Notes: a model not told the origin generated them from the letters alone. Shown: positions 1 to 7,812, counted from the first letter of the stretch. The stretch is 64,000 bases of DNA from Lewinellaceae bacterium (GCA_020636445.1 JACJXV010000007.1:1-64000); one strand, 5' to 3'. Numbers and translations: made by a program.

Positions 1-434
1 AAACTTTTTCAAACATACACTCTCCCGACGTGCGTAAGCGCAGTGAACGTCCCCCCCCCCCCCCCGCACGTCAGGAGACGTGCCATATAGCTGCGGTAAG
101 TCGGAGACTTACCTGGGCTAGATTAGGGGTTTAACTTAGGGGTTTAACAAAGGACGAGCCCGCTTATATCTGCAGCTTTGGCGGGTAAAATCTTGGCATT
201 TCCGTAAGAACTTATTTGATTGCACTTAGCTCGCAGGTCGGTGCAGGAGTCTTTCGACTCCTGCTAACAAAAAGCTAAGGAGAATCGACCTTATACTGAA
301 ATACTGTTCGCAGGAAACTTTAGATTCTAAGCGGAGTATTGGCCGGTCTTCGGACCGCGAGGACCGAACGGTCACACTTCCCAGTTGGAGGTAATCTCAG
401 ATCTCGAATATACGTATACTCCGCAAGCGTATCG
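1..434. repeat. Non-coding hairpin cluster with poly-C tract
   Basis: No credible reading frame is visible. The stretch holds a run of 15 C (51-65), which is immediately followed by a hairpin GCACGTC/GACGTGC (66-83, loop AGGA). A second hairpin is GGTAAGTC/GACTTACC (95-113, loop GGA). A 13-bp tandem duplication TTAGGGGTTTAAC lies at 123-148. A 9-bp hairpin GCAGGAGTC/GACTCCTGC has a TTTC loop (243-264). Two small hairpins lie at 344-357 (TTCG tetraloop) and 362-373. The segment 306-353 resembles 10143-10191 on the other strand. The arms differ while the layout is alike, so this looks like a cluster of small palindromic intergenic elements. No function can be assigned. Confidence 0.6.
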
Positions 435-731
435 CTATGGCAACCGAAACCCCGGCATAAGTATGTCCTGGGTTTCCGGATGGCGGGACATATACGCGGC
501 CATATAGGGGCATAACGGCATTACCTCCAACTGCCGTTCCCGGGCAAAATTAAGGGCATAGCGAGCCAAGGCGGAACCAATACCCTGCCCTTCGAGGGCT
601 ACGGGCACTTCGGTATGCGTCAGGATCAGGCGGTTCTTAATGAGCTTGTATTCTGCAATAGCCATACCGGCCGCCAGCTGCACCTCGAAGCGCTCACTCG
701 CGGGATTATTAACAACGGTGATTGTAGACAT
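435..731 (-). CDS. YjdJ-like GNAT-type N-acetyltransferase
   Basis: The product is a 98-residue minimal GNAT domain. The acetyl-CoA binding loop is EGQGIG (residues 47-52), and a PLCPY segment at 72-76 is typical of the short YjdJ-type acetyltransferases. It has no signal peptide or membrane segment, so it is cytosolic. It begins 21 bp downstream of the Fe-S protein at 753-1175 and is the last gene of a minus-strand run. In Escherichia coli the homologous pair yjdI (Fer4_19 domain) and yjdJ (GNAT) are neighbours, and the same association appears here. The acceptor substrate is unknown for the family. Identification as GNAT is firm; the role is open. Confidence 0.85.
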   Translation of the reverse strand: MSTITVVNNPASERFEVQLAAGMAIAEYKLIKNRLILTHTEVPVALEGQGIGSALARYALNFARERQLEVMPLCPYMAAYMSRHPETQDILMPGFRLP

Positions 732-752
732 AGGGAATGGTTAATGGGGTGA

Positions 753-1175
753 TTATCCCGAAAAACCAATCTCGCGATGAGTGCCATCGCAGAAAGGCTT
801 CCTGGACGAAGCGCCGCACCGACAAAAAGAGGTACGAGGCCCCTTTTCCAGCCGGGTGCCATCGGGCATTTCTACCGAAATCATTCCATGCACCACCAAA
901 GGTCCGTTGGGTAAAGGCTCACAACGTATAGCCTCAACCGTTTCCTTTTCTTCTTCCTGGGCAGCATTGAGATAGTAGGATAAAGCTCCTGAAGGACACT
1001 GTTTGACCTGCGCTATAATCGCCTCGGAACTAGCCCCTCCGGCATTGATCCAGGGACGGGCTTTACTGTCAAAAACCGTAGGTAGACCTCCCACACATTT
1101 GGCCGAATGAATACATAAGTCTGGCTTCCAGACAATGGTAACTTCGCCGTTGGTATATTCTTTTTGTTTTTCCAT
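753..1175 (-). CDS. Fer4_19 (YjdI-type) and CDGSH iron-sulfur fusion protein
   Basis: The 140-residue protein carries two different Fe-S modules. Residues 10-70 form a YjdI-like mono-cluster domain (Fer4_19) with Cys21, Cys27 and Cys60 in a CPSGAL context. Residues 115-135 form a CDGSH zinc-finger-like motif, C118-x-C120-x8-C129-D-G-x-H133, which in this family binds a 2Fe-2S cluster with three Cys and one His. It is soluble and has no export signal. It lies between a flavin/2Fe-2S reductase gene (49 bp upstream) and a YjdJ-type acetyltransferase (21 bp downstream). A role as electron acceptor or cluster carrier for that reductase is an inference from context. Confidence 0.9.
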   Translation of the reverse strand: MEKQKEYTNGEVTIVWKPDLCIHSAKCVGGLPTVFDSKARPWINAGGASSEAIIAQVKQCPSGALSYYLNAAQEEEKETVEAIRCEPLPNGPLVVHGMISVEMPDGTRLEKGPRTSFCRCGASSRKPFCDGTHREIGFSG

Positions 1176-1224
1176 AAGCTTAATAACTATTAAGAACCTG
1201 GGATTGTTTTATCTGGCGGCTTTT

Positions 1225-2295
1225 TCAGGCCAACACCACCTTATCCGTTAGCGGATAACCCACACAGGTATACACCAACCCATTCGTCTGGGCGGTCGTC
1301 ATGTGCCCTGCTGCTGTAAAAAGATCTACCCTTCCTGCCAGGCATTTCCGGACACAGGTTGTACAACTTCCACTACGGCAACTGTAGGGAAGTTCTATCC
1401 CAGCGGCTTCGGCCCCCTCCAGAATCGTTTGCCCGGGGGCTACTGCAAATAGTTGCTCCCGACCTCTTTCCTGCAGGTATATGAAGGCTTGCGGATATAC
1501 TTCAGGGGTAGGTCGAAAGGGGGTAGCAACATGAAAATGCTCGCGGTGAATTTGGGCAGCACCATATCCCAGATATCCCAGCGTCTCTCCGGCTTTAAGT
1601 AACAGTCCTTCCGGGCCACAGAGAAAAAAATGAGCATCGTCAGGGGAGTGCTGGATTGCCTGTTGGCATTGGCTCTCCAGAACTGCATTACTCAACCGCC
1701 CCCAGTAAACGCTGGCTGGTTGCACCTGCTCTCGTAAATCAACGAGTGGCTCCTCAGGCATGCTTAAGTAGTGGTGACATCGCAAGCGTTCAGGAAAGCG
1801 CTGTGCCCATTGCTGAAGTTCTTCGCGTAATACAACCGACGACCATTGGCGGTTGGCTAATAACAGCGTGACCGTAGTGGCAGGCTCCTGGGTTAGGGCC
1901 GCTTTGAGAATGCCCAACAAAGGGGCAATGCCACTCCCCCCGCCAACCAATACTAAATCGCGCGGCCGCCCGGGCGACGGCGACAGAACAAAACTACCCG
2001 CAGGAGGCAAACTCACCAGCATATCCCCTTCCCGAACCTTACGCGTCAGCCAGGATGAAACAACCCCATTGGGCTGCCGTCGGACGGTAATGCGAAAAAA
2101 AGGATCTATGCCCGGTGCAGAACTGAGTGAATAAGCACGTCGAACCTCCTCATCTCCTTCCGGAAACAATAGGGTCAAAAATTGCCCGGCCTGGTATTCC
2201 ACCGACAAGGGTTCAACCGGCTCCAGATAGAGGGAAACCGTATCCGTTGTTTCTACTTTGCGCTGAATTACCCGCCAATTGATCCACGTAGCCAT
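1225..2295 (-). CDS. Ferredoxin--NAD(P)+ reductase-like protein with C-terminal 2Fe-2S domain
   Basis: The 356-residue flavoprotein has the architecture of PaaE/HCP-reductase type enzymes. An FAD-binding barrel contains RRAYSLSS (about 52-59). A nucleotide-binding domain contains GGGSGIAP (118-125). A C-terminal plant-type 2Fe-2S ferredoxin domain has Cys306, Cys311, Cys314 and Cys344 (Cx4Cx2Cx29C). Such proteins pass electrons from NAD(P)H through FAD to a 2Fe-2S cluster and then to an oxygenase or another Fe-S partner. No oxygenase gene is nearby. The next gene encodes a double Fe-S protein, which makes it the obvious candidate partner. The start at 2295 lies 10 bp after the mutM stop, consistent with cotranscription. 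Confidence 0.88.
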   Translation of the reverse strand: MATWINWRVIQRKVETTDTVSLYLEPVEPLSVEYQAGQFLTLLFPEGDEEVRRAYSLSSAPGIDPFFRITVRRQPNGVVSSWLTRKVREGDMLVSLPPAGSFVLSPSPGRPRDLVLVGGGSGIAPLLGILKAALTQEPATTVTLLLANRQWSSVVLREELQQWAQRFPERLRCHHYLSMPEEPLVDLREQVQPASVYWGRLSNAVLESQCQQAIQHSPDDAHFFLCGPEGLLLKAGETLGYLGYGAAQIHREHFHVATPFRPTPEVYPQAFIYLQERGREQLFAVAPGQTILEGAEAAGIELPYSCRSGSCTTCVRKCLAGRVDLFTAAGHMTTAQTNGLVYTCVGYPLTDKVVLA

Positions 2296-2305
2296 CTATC
2301 TGCTA

Positions 2306-3100
2306 TTAATGGCCGTAAAATACCTGATAATCGGCACAAAAGTAGGTCGTACGCCCGCCAATAGTTGCCCGTTCCATCACGCCTATTCCATCAGGCCCGG
2401 GGCGCCCCTCTTCCCGCCATTGCCACAACCAGTCCTCGGGATACTCTTTGTAATAAGCCTGCCGGTCAACCGCATACTGCAATATTTCCTGCATCTTTTG
2501 AAAAAGCCGAACCCTAACCTCGTCCGGAATAGCATCTACTACAGAACCTGGATGGACCCTTGCCTGGAAACAAATTTCATCGGCATACAAATTCCCTACC
2601 CCGGCCAGGTGGCCCTGGTTAAGCAAAAACCCTTTCAGGGAGGTCTTCCGGCCAATCATTTTAGCCAAAAAATCAGCCTCCGATATACGCAAGGCATCTT
2701 CTCCCAGAGGAACTTCGTCGATGTATGCCGGTAAATCTTCAATGTAGACAATGCGGGCAAACTTTCGTGGATCATCAAACCCCAGGCGAAACCCATTATT
2801 AAAATGAAAGGCAAAGCGTTCAAAGCGCGTGCGATCTTCCGGCGCCTGATAGTAATTCAAATCCCCGGTCATGCCGAAGTGCAGCAAAAGATGGTGCCCG
2901 TTATCCAGCTCTCCAAATAAATATTTCCCCCGCCGGTAGGATCCCGTAAACGTACGGTTGATCAGTCGATCGCGAAAAGCCGGCCCACTCAGGTTGCGCA
3001 GGATTTTTTCATCGCTAACCTCCACCTCCACAATTTTCTGTTGTAGCGAAGTTTCATCAAAATACCGCTGAAAAGTATTTACTTCGGGTAACTCAGGCAT
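2306..3100 (-). CDS. mutM: Fpg/Nei-family DNA glycosylase, zinc finger degenerate
   Basis: The start is placed at 3100 because the mature N-terminus of this family must be Pro-Glu (MPELPEV); the frame is open further upstream but that stretch is unrelated. The product has 264 residues. The N-terminal proline and glutamate are the catalytic pair for base excision and lyase activity, and a helix-two-turn-helix segment (LNQGHLAGVGNLYADE) is clear. The C-terminal finger is odd. Canonical Fpg has four cysteines (Cx2C...Cx2C), but this tail has a single Cys in TYFCADYQ, so it should be a zincless finger as in some Nei-like homologues. The partner gene across the 68-bp divergent gap is a pseudouridine synthase. 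Confidence 0.88.
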   Translation of the reverse strand: MPELPEVNTFQRYFDETSLQQKIVEVEVSDEKILRNLSGPAFRDRLINRTFTGSYRRGKYLFGELDNGHHLLLHFGMTGDLNYYQAPEDRTRFERFAFHFNNGFRLGFDDPRKFARIVYIEDLPAYIDEVPLGEDALRISEADFLAKMIGRKTSLKGFLLNQGHLAGVGNLYADEICFQARVHPGSVVDAIPDEVRVRLFQKMQEILQYAVDRQAYYKEYPEDWLWQWREEGRPGPDGIGVMERATIGGRTTYFCADYQVFYGH

Positions 3101-3167
3101 TGTACTGGTATTTCTGTGTCTACTGAAATGGAATTTTCCGCTAAATTGTTCGTTCCAAACTACCCGC

Positions 3168-3842
3168 ATGACTAAAACCTTTGCCTCCACTATCCTTTTT
3201 GAAGACGAATTCATCCTCGCTATAAACAAACCCGCTGGCCTTGTGGTCGAAGCAAGTCCCTTCGAATCAGATACCATAGAAGCCAAAGCAGCCGACTACC
3301 TGAAAGGAAAGACCAAACAGCCATTCGTAGGCATTGTCCATCGCCTGGATAGGGTAACCTCCGGAGTGCTCCTCCTGGCTAAAAAGAAAAGCACCCTAAA
3401 ACTGCTTAACGAACAATTCAGCAAACAGCAAATCCGTAAAACATACCTGGCCCTGGTCAAGCCGGCGCCGGTTGAAAATGCTGCCACCCTGGAACACTGG
3501 CACCGCAAAGACGATAAAATAAAGCGGGCCGTGATTTTGTCACGGCCCGCCAGGCAAGCTAGTGCGTGTAAATTATATTTCCGGGTATTGGATCGTCGAC
3601 CCTCCGGCGAAGCCTTACTGGAAGTGCATCCCGCTACCGGTAAGTTCCACCAGATCCGGGCGCAGCTCGCATTCGTCGGCACCCCTATTGTAGGAGATCT
3701 CACCTATGGTGGCGCGCCTTCGCCGGGCGATAAAACGATCGGCCTGCATGCCTGGAAATTACGCCTCCGGCATCCGCATACTCAGGAAGAATTATTCCTG
3801 GAAGCGCCGACACCGCTCCATATGGGCATTATTCCGACTTAA
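3168..3842 (+). CDS. RluA-family RNA pseudouridine synthase
   Basis: The 224-residue cytosolic enzyme isomerises uridine to pseudouridine in rRNA or tRNA. The family signature HRLDRVTSG is at residues 58-66, with catalytic Asp61. No S4 domain precedes the catalytic domain, so this is a short RluA/TruC-type member; the exact uridine target cannot be read from sequence. It is transcribed divergently from mutM. Its 3' end overlaps the stop region of the TonB receptor gene by 14 bp, a tail-to-tail overlap. Confidence 0.93.
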   Translation: MTKTFASTILFEDEFILAINKPAGLVVEASPFESDTIEAKAADYLKGKTKQPFVGIVHRLDRVTSGVLLLAKKKSTLKLLNEQFSKQQIRKTYLALVKPAPVENAATLEHWHRKDDKIKRAVILSRPARQASACKLYFRVLDRRPSGEALLEVHPATGKFHQIRAQLAFVGTPIVGDLTYGGAPSPGDKTIGLHAWKLRLRHPHTQEELFLEAPTPLHMGIIPT

Positions 3843-6270
3843 CCCGGCTCTTTTCATCTTCCAGACCCGTCGTACGGCGCCGGGCACCCTTCACCTGGGT
3901 ATTTCCCAGCAGGTAATTGACACTCAGGCGAACCCGTCGGCTATCCCAACCCCCATGGACATTCAAATCAAGGACACCAAATTTACTAGTCCCCCACCAG
4001 TTGGTGGTTTTGAAGATATCACTCACCGCCAACCGTAAGTTACCGCGCCCGTCCATGATTTTCTTCTGCACCCCGAAATCGACATTCCACATGGCGTTCA
4101 TTTCGAAAGTACCACCCCACAGCGAAGGCGAGTTATACCATCCCGACAACTCCAGGGTCCAATCGTGAGGTAAGCGAAAACTATGCTGGGTGTAGATATT
4201 GAAGGCGGTAGCCTCCAAATCAACTGTTTTCCCTTCGCCATAATCGGCTTTGTTGCGCGAGTGAGATCCAGTAACACTGGTATAGGTACTCCACCATTCT
4301 TTTATCGGCAGCGGCGCGCTGACGTTCAGGCTATAGGTGTACTGATCCGATAAGTTCAACCAGGTAATGTAGGTTGCCGATACGCCTGAAGTATCCGTAA
4401 AGCGGGTAATCTGATCACGGGTGTGGCTGTAACTGAGTTTGGTGTTGAGCTTATACTTAAAGGTATGGGAGAGCTCAACAATGTTGGCGTATTCCGGGCG
4501 CAAAAATGGATTCCCCTGCTCAAAGGTAAGTTCGTCCAACTGACTGCGGAAAGGATTCAAATCCTGATAGGAAGGCCGGTTAATACGCCGGCTGTAGTTC
4601 AACCCAAAGCTATGATTCTGGTTAATAGCATAAGTGACACCGCCAGAAGGGAAAATATCGAGATAAGAGCGCTTAACCCGGTCATCATTGGAAGGGTTCA
4701 TCGCCGTAAGCTCGCCGGTAGAGTTCGTTTGTTCAGCCCGAACACCAAACTGCAGGTTCCATTTCTTAACCTGACGGCCATAGCTTAGGTAAGCGGCATT
4801 GACGTTTTCGGAATAGTCAAACTGATTACTCCGGTCGGTATTCAATACCCGATTCCCTCCAATAATATTAAAGAAGTTAAACGTATTATCCGTATTCACC
4901 ATGGCCGATTTAATCCCGGTGCTAAGCTGTCCGCCCAGGAAAGGACGTTCATGGTCCATCTTGAAGGTATAGATATCGATATTGGTGGGGGTCAGGGTTG
5001 CGTTGATGCGTTCCTGCAAAATCGTTTCACCGTTAGCGTCGAGGTAATAGTTGGGTTGGTATTCATCACCATCATTGCGGAACTGGCCGTAGTCAAGGTC
5101 GATGTTAAACACTTTGCCCTTTGAATCATCAAACCGGTAATTAAGGTTGAAGTTGGCGTTGTCGCGGCTATTAGTGCCGGTGCTTTGGGCCACCAGAATA
5201 CTATCAATAGTACTGATGCCTAATGAACTAATCAGTGTCCGGCTATCGCTATCCTGAGAGCCGTTATGAAAATTACCGTTCGCCAAAAAACCGATTGTAC
5301 TCTTCTTACTGAGAAACAAGTCAGCGCCAGCTTTGAAACCAAAGCCACCATACTCATTAACCATGTTGTTGCGCTGATTAAAAACAACACCCAATTGCTC
5401 GCGGTAAAGGCTCATATAGTTGAGGTTTTCCCCATTCCAGTAGCTGACATTACCAAAAACATTTACCGCCTGATTGCGGTAATTGGCGTTAACCGTTCCA
5501 TTGTACTGGGCTTTCTCGCCCCGTGACGAACTCAAATCAACATTGGCATTGCTCCCCAGCTTTTGATCTTTCTTGAGTCGGATATTAATAATACCCGCAT
5601 TGCCTTCCGCATCAAAACGCGCCGAGGGGTTGGTGATTATTTCAATGGCGTCAATTTGGCTGCTTTGCAGACTTTGCAGGTAGTTAGCCAGATCCGCGCC
5701 ACGTAACGGCGAGGGTTTCCCATCAATATAAACCCGGACCCCACTCCGGCCCAGCATGCTGATATTATCGTTATTGTCAACCACTACTCCCGGAGACTTA
5801 CGCAATAATTCCAGGGCAGTACTTCCCTGAGCATTAATACTTCCCTCTACATTAAAAACCGTCCGGTCGGGTTTAATTTCCAATAGTGGGCGGGCAGCGG
5901 TTACCGTTACTTCTTTCAACTCTTGTGAAGCATCTTCCAGCTGAAAAGCATCCAGGGAGAGATAGTCTCCCGGATTTAACACAATTCGTTTGGAGTTAAA
6001 AGAAGCCATCCCTACATAGCTCACCTCAACCCAATAGTCGCCGGCAGGTATCTGCACAAGCTCAAATTGTCCTTCTTCGTTCGTGATTTCCACCTTGGCG
6101 ATGCTGGAGTCAGCAACCTGATGAAGAATGATGTTGGCGTAAGCAATGGGTGCCGAATCTGGCCCATTTACCTGGCCTTTCAGGGTGGCCGTACCATTTT
6201 GTGCCTGGAGACTGGACAGGCTGAAGAGGCCTAGCGCTAGCGCTAAGAGCCAGTTGGTTCCGTTTTTCAT
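3829..6270 (-). CDS. TonB-dependent receptor / outer membrane beta-barrel protein with N-terminal CarboxypepD_reg-like domain
   Basis: The product has 813 residues. It begins with a signal peptide ending near LQAQ, then a carboxypeptidase-regulatory-like beta sandwich (about 27-115). A plug-like segment follows (about 125-235, containing ALELLRKSPGVVVD and VYIDGKPSPLRG). The rest is a long aromatic-rich barrel. This architecture is that of the OMP_b-brl_3 branch of Bacteroidota TonB receptors. No SusD partner is adjacent, so a glycan-uptake role is not supported; peptides, siderophores or signalling ligands are all possible. A good promoter (TATTTTTG at 6308-6315 with TTG 20 bp upstream) precedes it. 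Confidence 0.9.
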   Translation of the reverse strand: MKNGTNWLLALALGLFSLSSLQAQNGTATLKGQVNGPDSAPIAYANIILHQVADSSIAKVEITNEEGQFELVQIPAGDYWVEVSYVGMASFNSKRIVLNPGDYLSLDAFQLEDASQELKEVTVTAARPLLEIKPDRTVFNVEGSINAQGSTALELLRKSPGVVVDNNDNISMLGRSGVRVYIDGKPSPLRGADLANYLQSLQSSQIDAIEIITNPSARFDAEGNAGIINIRLKKDQKLGSNANVDLSSSRGEKAQYNGTVNANYRNQAVNVFGNVSYWNGENLNYMSLYREQLGVVFNQRNNMVNEYGGFGFKAGADLFLSKKSTIGFLANGNFHNGSQDSDSRTLISSLGISTIDSILVAQSTGTNSRDNANFNLNYRFDDSKGKVFNIDLDYGQFRNDGDEYQPNYYLDANGETILQERINATLTPTNIDIYTFKMDHERPFLGGQLSTGIKSAMVNTDNTFNFFNIIGGNRVLNTDRSNQFDYSENVNAAYLSYGRQVKKWNLQFGVRAEQTNSTGELTAMNPSNDDRVKRSYLDIFPSGGVTYAINQNHSFGLNYSRRINRPSYQDLNPFRSQLDELTFEQGNPFLRPEYANIVELSHTFKYKLNTKLSYSHTRDQITRFTDTSGVSATYITWLNLSDQYTYSLNVSAPLPIKEWWSTYTSVTGSHSRNKADYGEGKTVDLEATAFNIYTQHSFRLPHDWTLELSGWYNSPSLWGGTFEMNAMWNVDFGVQKKIMDGRGNLRLAVSDIFKTTNWWGTSKFGVLDLNVHGGWDSRRVRLSVNYLLGNTQVKGARRRTTGLEDEKSRVKSE

Positions 6271-6307
6271 AACAAACAGTCGTTTAGGTGATTTTTTTAA
6301 ACGCTAA

Positions 6308-6338
6308 CAAAAATATGGGTATGCCTACTAGTGTTCAA
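6308..6338 (-). promoter_or_regulatory. Bacteroidota-type promoter of the TonB receptor gene
   Basis: On the minus strand, TATTTTTG (6315 to 6308) matches the TAnnTTTG -7 box. TTG (6338 to 6336) sits 20 bp upstream as a -33 element. The box ends 38 bp before the ATG at 6270. Confidence 0.6.
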
Positions 6339-6404
6339 TTGTTTTCGACTCACCCGTCATTTTTCCCGATAAAACGTAATGTTTAAAAAGAAAAGCAAAA
6401 GCAA

Positions 6405-6579
6405 GTAATGGGTCATTATTATGTATTAAGCTTTGTTCAGTGCAATTTTGGGATTCAACAAGGCAAAAAACACAGGCGACGCAGCGCGTCGGCGAGGCTT
6501 TTTAACGTAGTGGAAGCTAAAAAGAGCCTGAACCAAGGTATAGATAATATTATCCCATTAAGTGCTTGGACAAAAATAA
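6405..6579 (+). repeat. Left inverted arm of the IS630-type element
   Basis: This arm pairs with 7639-7812. It contains an internal hairpin GACGC/GCGTC, a GGCGAGGCTTTTTAACG segment that recurs in degraded form near 32305, and the inner motif ATTAAGTGCTTGGACAAAAA adjoining the transposase region. Confidence 0.85.
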
Positions 6580-6580
6580 G

Positions 6581-7207
6581 TCAAGCAAAAAAGCTCATTG
6601 AAAAATTGACAGAAAACTCTTCATCATATTGAGTAACGATACGATGAAGAGCTTTTTTAAGTGTTTTGGCGGATAAATAATCATCAGCCTTTAACCACTC
6701 GTATTTGATTTTGCGCCACAGCATTTCAATCAAATTGAGATTAGGAGAGTAGACAGGCAGAAAAAACAGGTATAAATCATTTTCATTCCACTTTTTTTCC
6801 TTGCTTCTCACCTTTTTAGAAATATGCCAAGGTGCATTGTCAAGAACCACTACGGTAGGTCGCTGGATTTGGGCAACTAACTCATCAAGGCATTCAATTA
6901 TGAAATCGCTATTGATGTTTTGTGGTGTTGACCAAGTTAGTAAGCTTCCTTTCCGACTAAGCAGACCATACCAATTACATACATGGTCTTTTGCTGATCG
7001 AATCGTTAATTGCTCGCCAATGGGCTGCCAGCCGTAAGGAATTGACGGTGTTAGATTGAACCCTGTTTCATCGCTAAATAAAAGATCTATGACTCCTATG
7101 TCTTCCAGTTTCATAAGCTGCTTAAGTCGTGCTTTCTTGGCTTGGTAGACTTCTGGGTCAGGGATTCCTTTTAATCGGCGGCGAAAGCGTTTCCATCGGT
7201 AGTTAAG
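6581..7207 (-). CDS. IS630-family transposase, C-terminal DDE part (orfB frame)
   Basis: This frame holds the catalytic core: Asp in LLFSDETGF, Asp in VVVLDNAPWH and Glu in SPNLNLIEMLWRKIKYEW. These are the D-D-E triad and flanks typical of IS630 transposases. The first ATG is at 7114, but the frame is open and homologous-looking up to 7207 (LNYRWKRFRRRLKGIPDPE), which is where it joins the upstream frame. A -1 shift at 7207-7213 would make one product of about 344 residues, the normal IS630 length. All three catalytic residues are present, so the element may still be active. Confidence 0.87.
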   Translation of the reverse strand, partial: LNYRWKRFRRRLKGIPDPEVYQAKKARLKQLMKLEDIGVIDLLFSDETGFNLTPSIPYGWQPIGEQLTIRSAKDHVCNWYGLLSRKGSLLTWSTPQNINSDFIIECLDELVAQIQRPTVVVLDNAPWHISKKVRSKEKKWNENDLYLFFLPVYSPNLNLIEMLWRKIKYEWLKADDYLSAKTLKKALHRIVTQYDEEFSVNFSMSFFA

Positions 7208-7614
7208 TTTTTTAAAAACCGTTTCAGGGTCCTTTTACTGACTTCAATACCAAGTTTCTTTTCCAGTTGAGCGGTGACTCGCGTCAAATTCTTGGGCTCG
7301 TTCTTAATCAAGGTTTTAACCGTTTCCACATGTTGAGCCTGATCTAACTCTAACTTGGATTTACGGCCTCGCCCTGGTTTGAGTTTTAAGCCTTCTTGCC
7401 CGTGTTGTTCCCAGCGCTGTAGCCATACTCGAATGCTGTAAACGCTCACTCCAAAGAATGAGGCCAATTCACTAGGTGTCTTTCCCGCATGACTGAGCAA
7501 AATACAATGGCATTTCCTGCGGTACAAAGGGCTTTTACCGTGGCTATAGCCCTTTTGCAAAGAACTCTTTTGTTCTTCTGTCAAGTTTTTAATGTGTTTC
7601 GATTTGCGTCCCAT
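7171..7614 (-). CDS. IS630-family transposase, N-terminal DNA-binding part (orfA frame)
   Basis: The 147-residue product has tandem helix-turn-helix segments (for example LASFFGVSVYSIRVWLQRW) and a basic linker GRGRKSKLE, as in the DNA-binding half of IS630 transposases. The true coding potential of this frame ends about residue 136, at LKRFLKN. The remaining residues after the slippery heptamer are an out-of-frame tail ending in NAFAAD. On its own it could bind the element ends as a regulator; with a -1 frameshift it becomes the N-terminus of the full transposase. Confidence 0.87.
   Translation of the reverse strand: MGRKSKHIKNLTEEQKSSLQKGYSHGKSPLYRRKCHCILLSHAGKTPSELASFFGVSVYSIRVWLQRWEQHGQEGLKLKPGRGRKSKLELDQAQHVETVKTLIKNEPKNLTRVTAQLEKKLGIEVSKRTLKRFLKNLTTDGNAFAAD
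7207..7213 (-). other. Probable programmed -1 frameshift site A_AAA_AAC
   Basis: Reading the minus strand in the orfA frame, the codons are TTA AAA AAC, giving the classical slippery heptamer A AAA AAC. A -1 slip here leads directly into CTT AAC TAC CGA, the orfB frame, without a stop. This is what is known for several IS families, including many IS630 members. A simple decay frameshift is the alternative, but the perfect heptamer in the correct phase favours programmed shifting. Confidence 0.75.
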
Positions 7615-7638
7615 GGATACAAATCTAATAATATTAAT

Positions 7639-7812
7639 TTATTTTTGTCCAAGCACTTAATGGTACAATATTATCTATACCTTATTTCAGGCCCTTTTGA
7701 GCTCCCACTTCGTTAAAAAGCCTCGCCGACGCGCTGCGTCGCCTGCGTTTTTTGCCTTGTTGAATCCCAAAATTGCACTGAACAAAGCTTATACATAATA
7801 ATGACCCATTAC
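7639..7812 (-). repeat. Right inverted arm of the IS630-type element
   Basis: This is the reverse complement of 6405-6579 with about a dozen substitutions and one 1-bp indel. It overlaps nothing coding. Its outer end GACCCATTA mirrors the left end. Confidence 0.85.

Larger units (their letters stand above)
6405..7812. mobile_element. IS630-family insertion element with long inverted arms
   Basis: A two-frame IS630-type transposase (minus strand) is enclosed by imperfect inverted repeats of about 175 bp (6405-6579 and 7639-7812; roughly a dozen differences by eye). The outermost bases read TA-ATGGGTC at the left and GACCCAT-TA at the right. This fits the TA target duplication of IS630/Tc1 elements, with the element proper then at about 6408-7809. 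Alternatively, the core ends at the inner repeat ATTAAGTGCTTGG and the IS has inserted into the centre of a pre-existing palindromic repeat. The element sits between the TonB receptor promoter region and the ATP-grasp gene and interrupts no recognised gene. Confidence 0.85.

Noticed and set aside
3101..3286. N-terminal extension of the mutM frame
   Set aside because: The family requires Pro right after the initiator Met, and the extension overlaps the divergent pseudouridine synthase gene.
6408..6632. Plus-strand open frame in the left IS arm
   Set aside because: It lies in the inverted repeat and its sequence has no protein-like features; the transposase is on the other strand.
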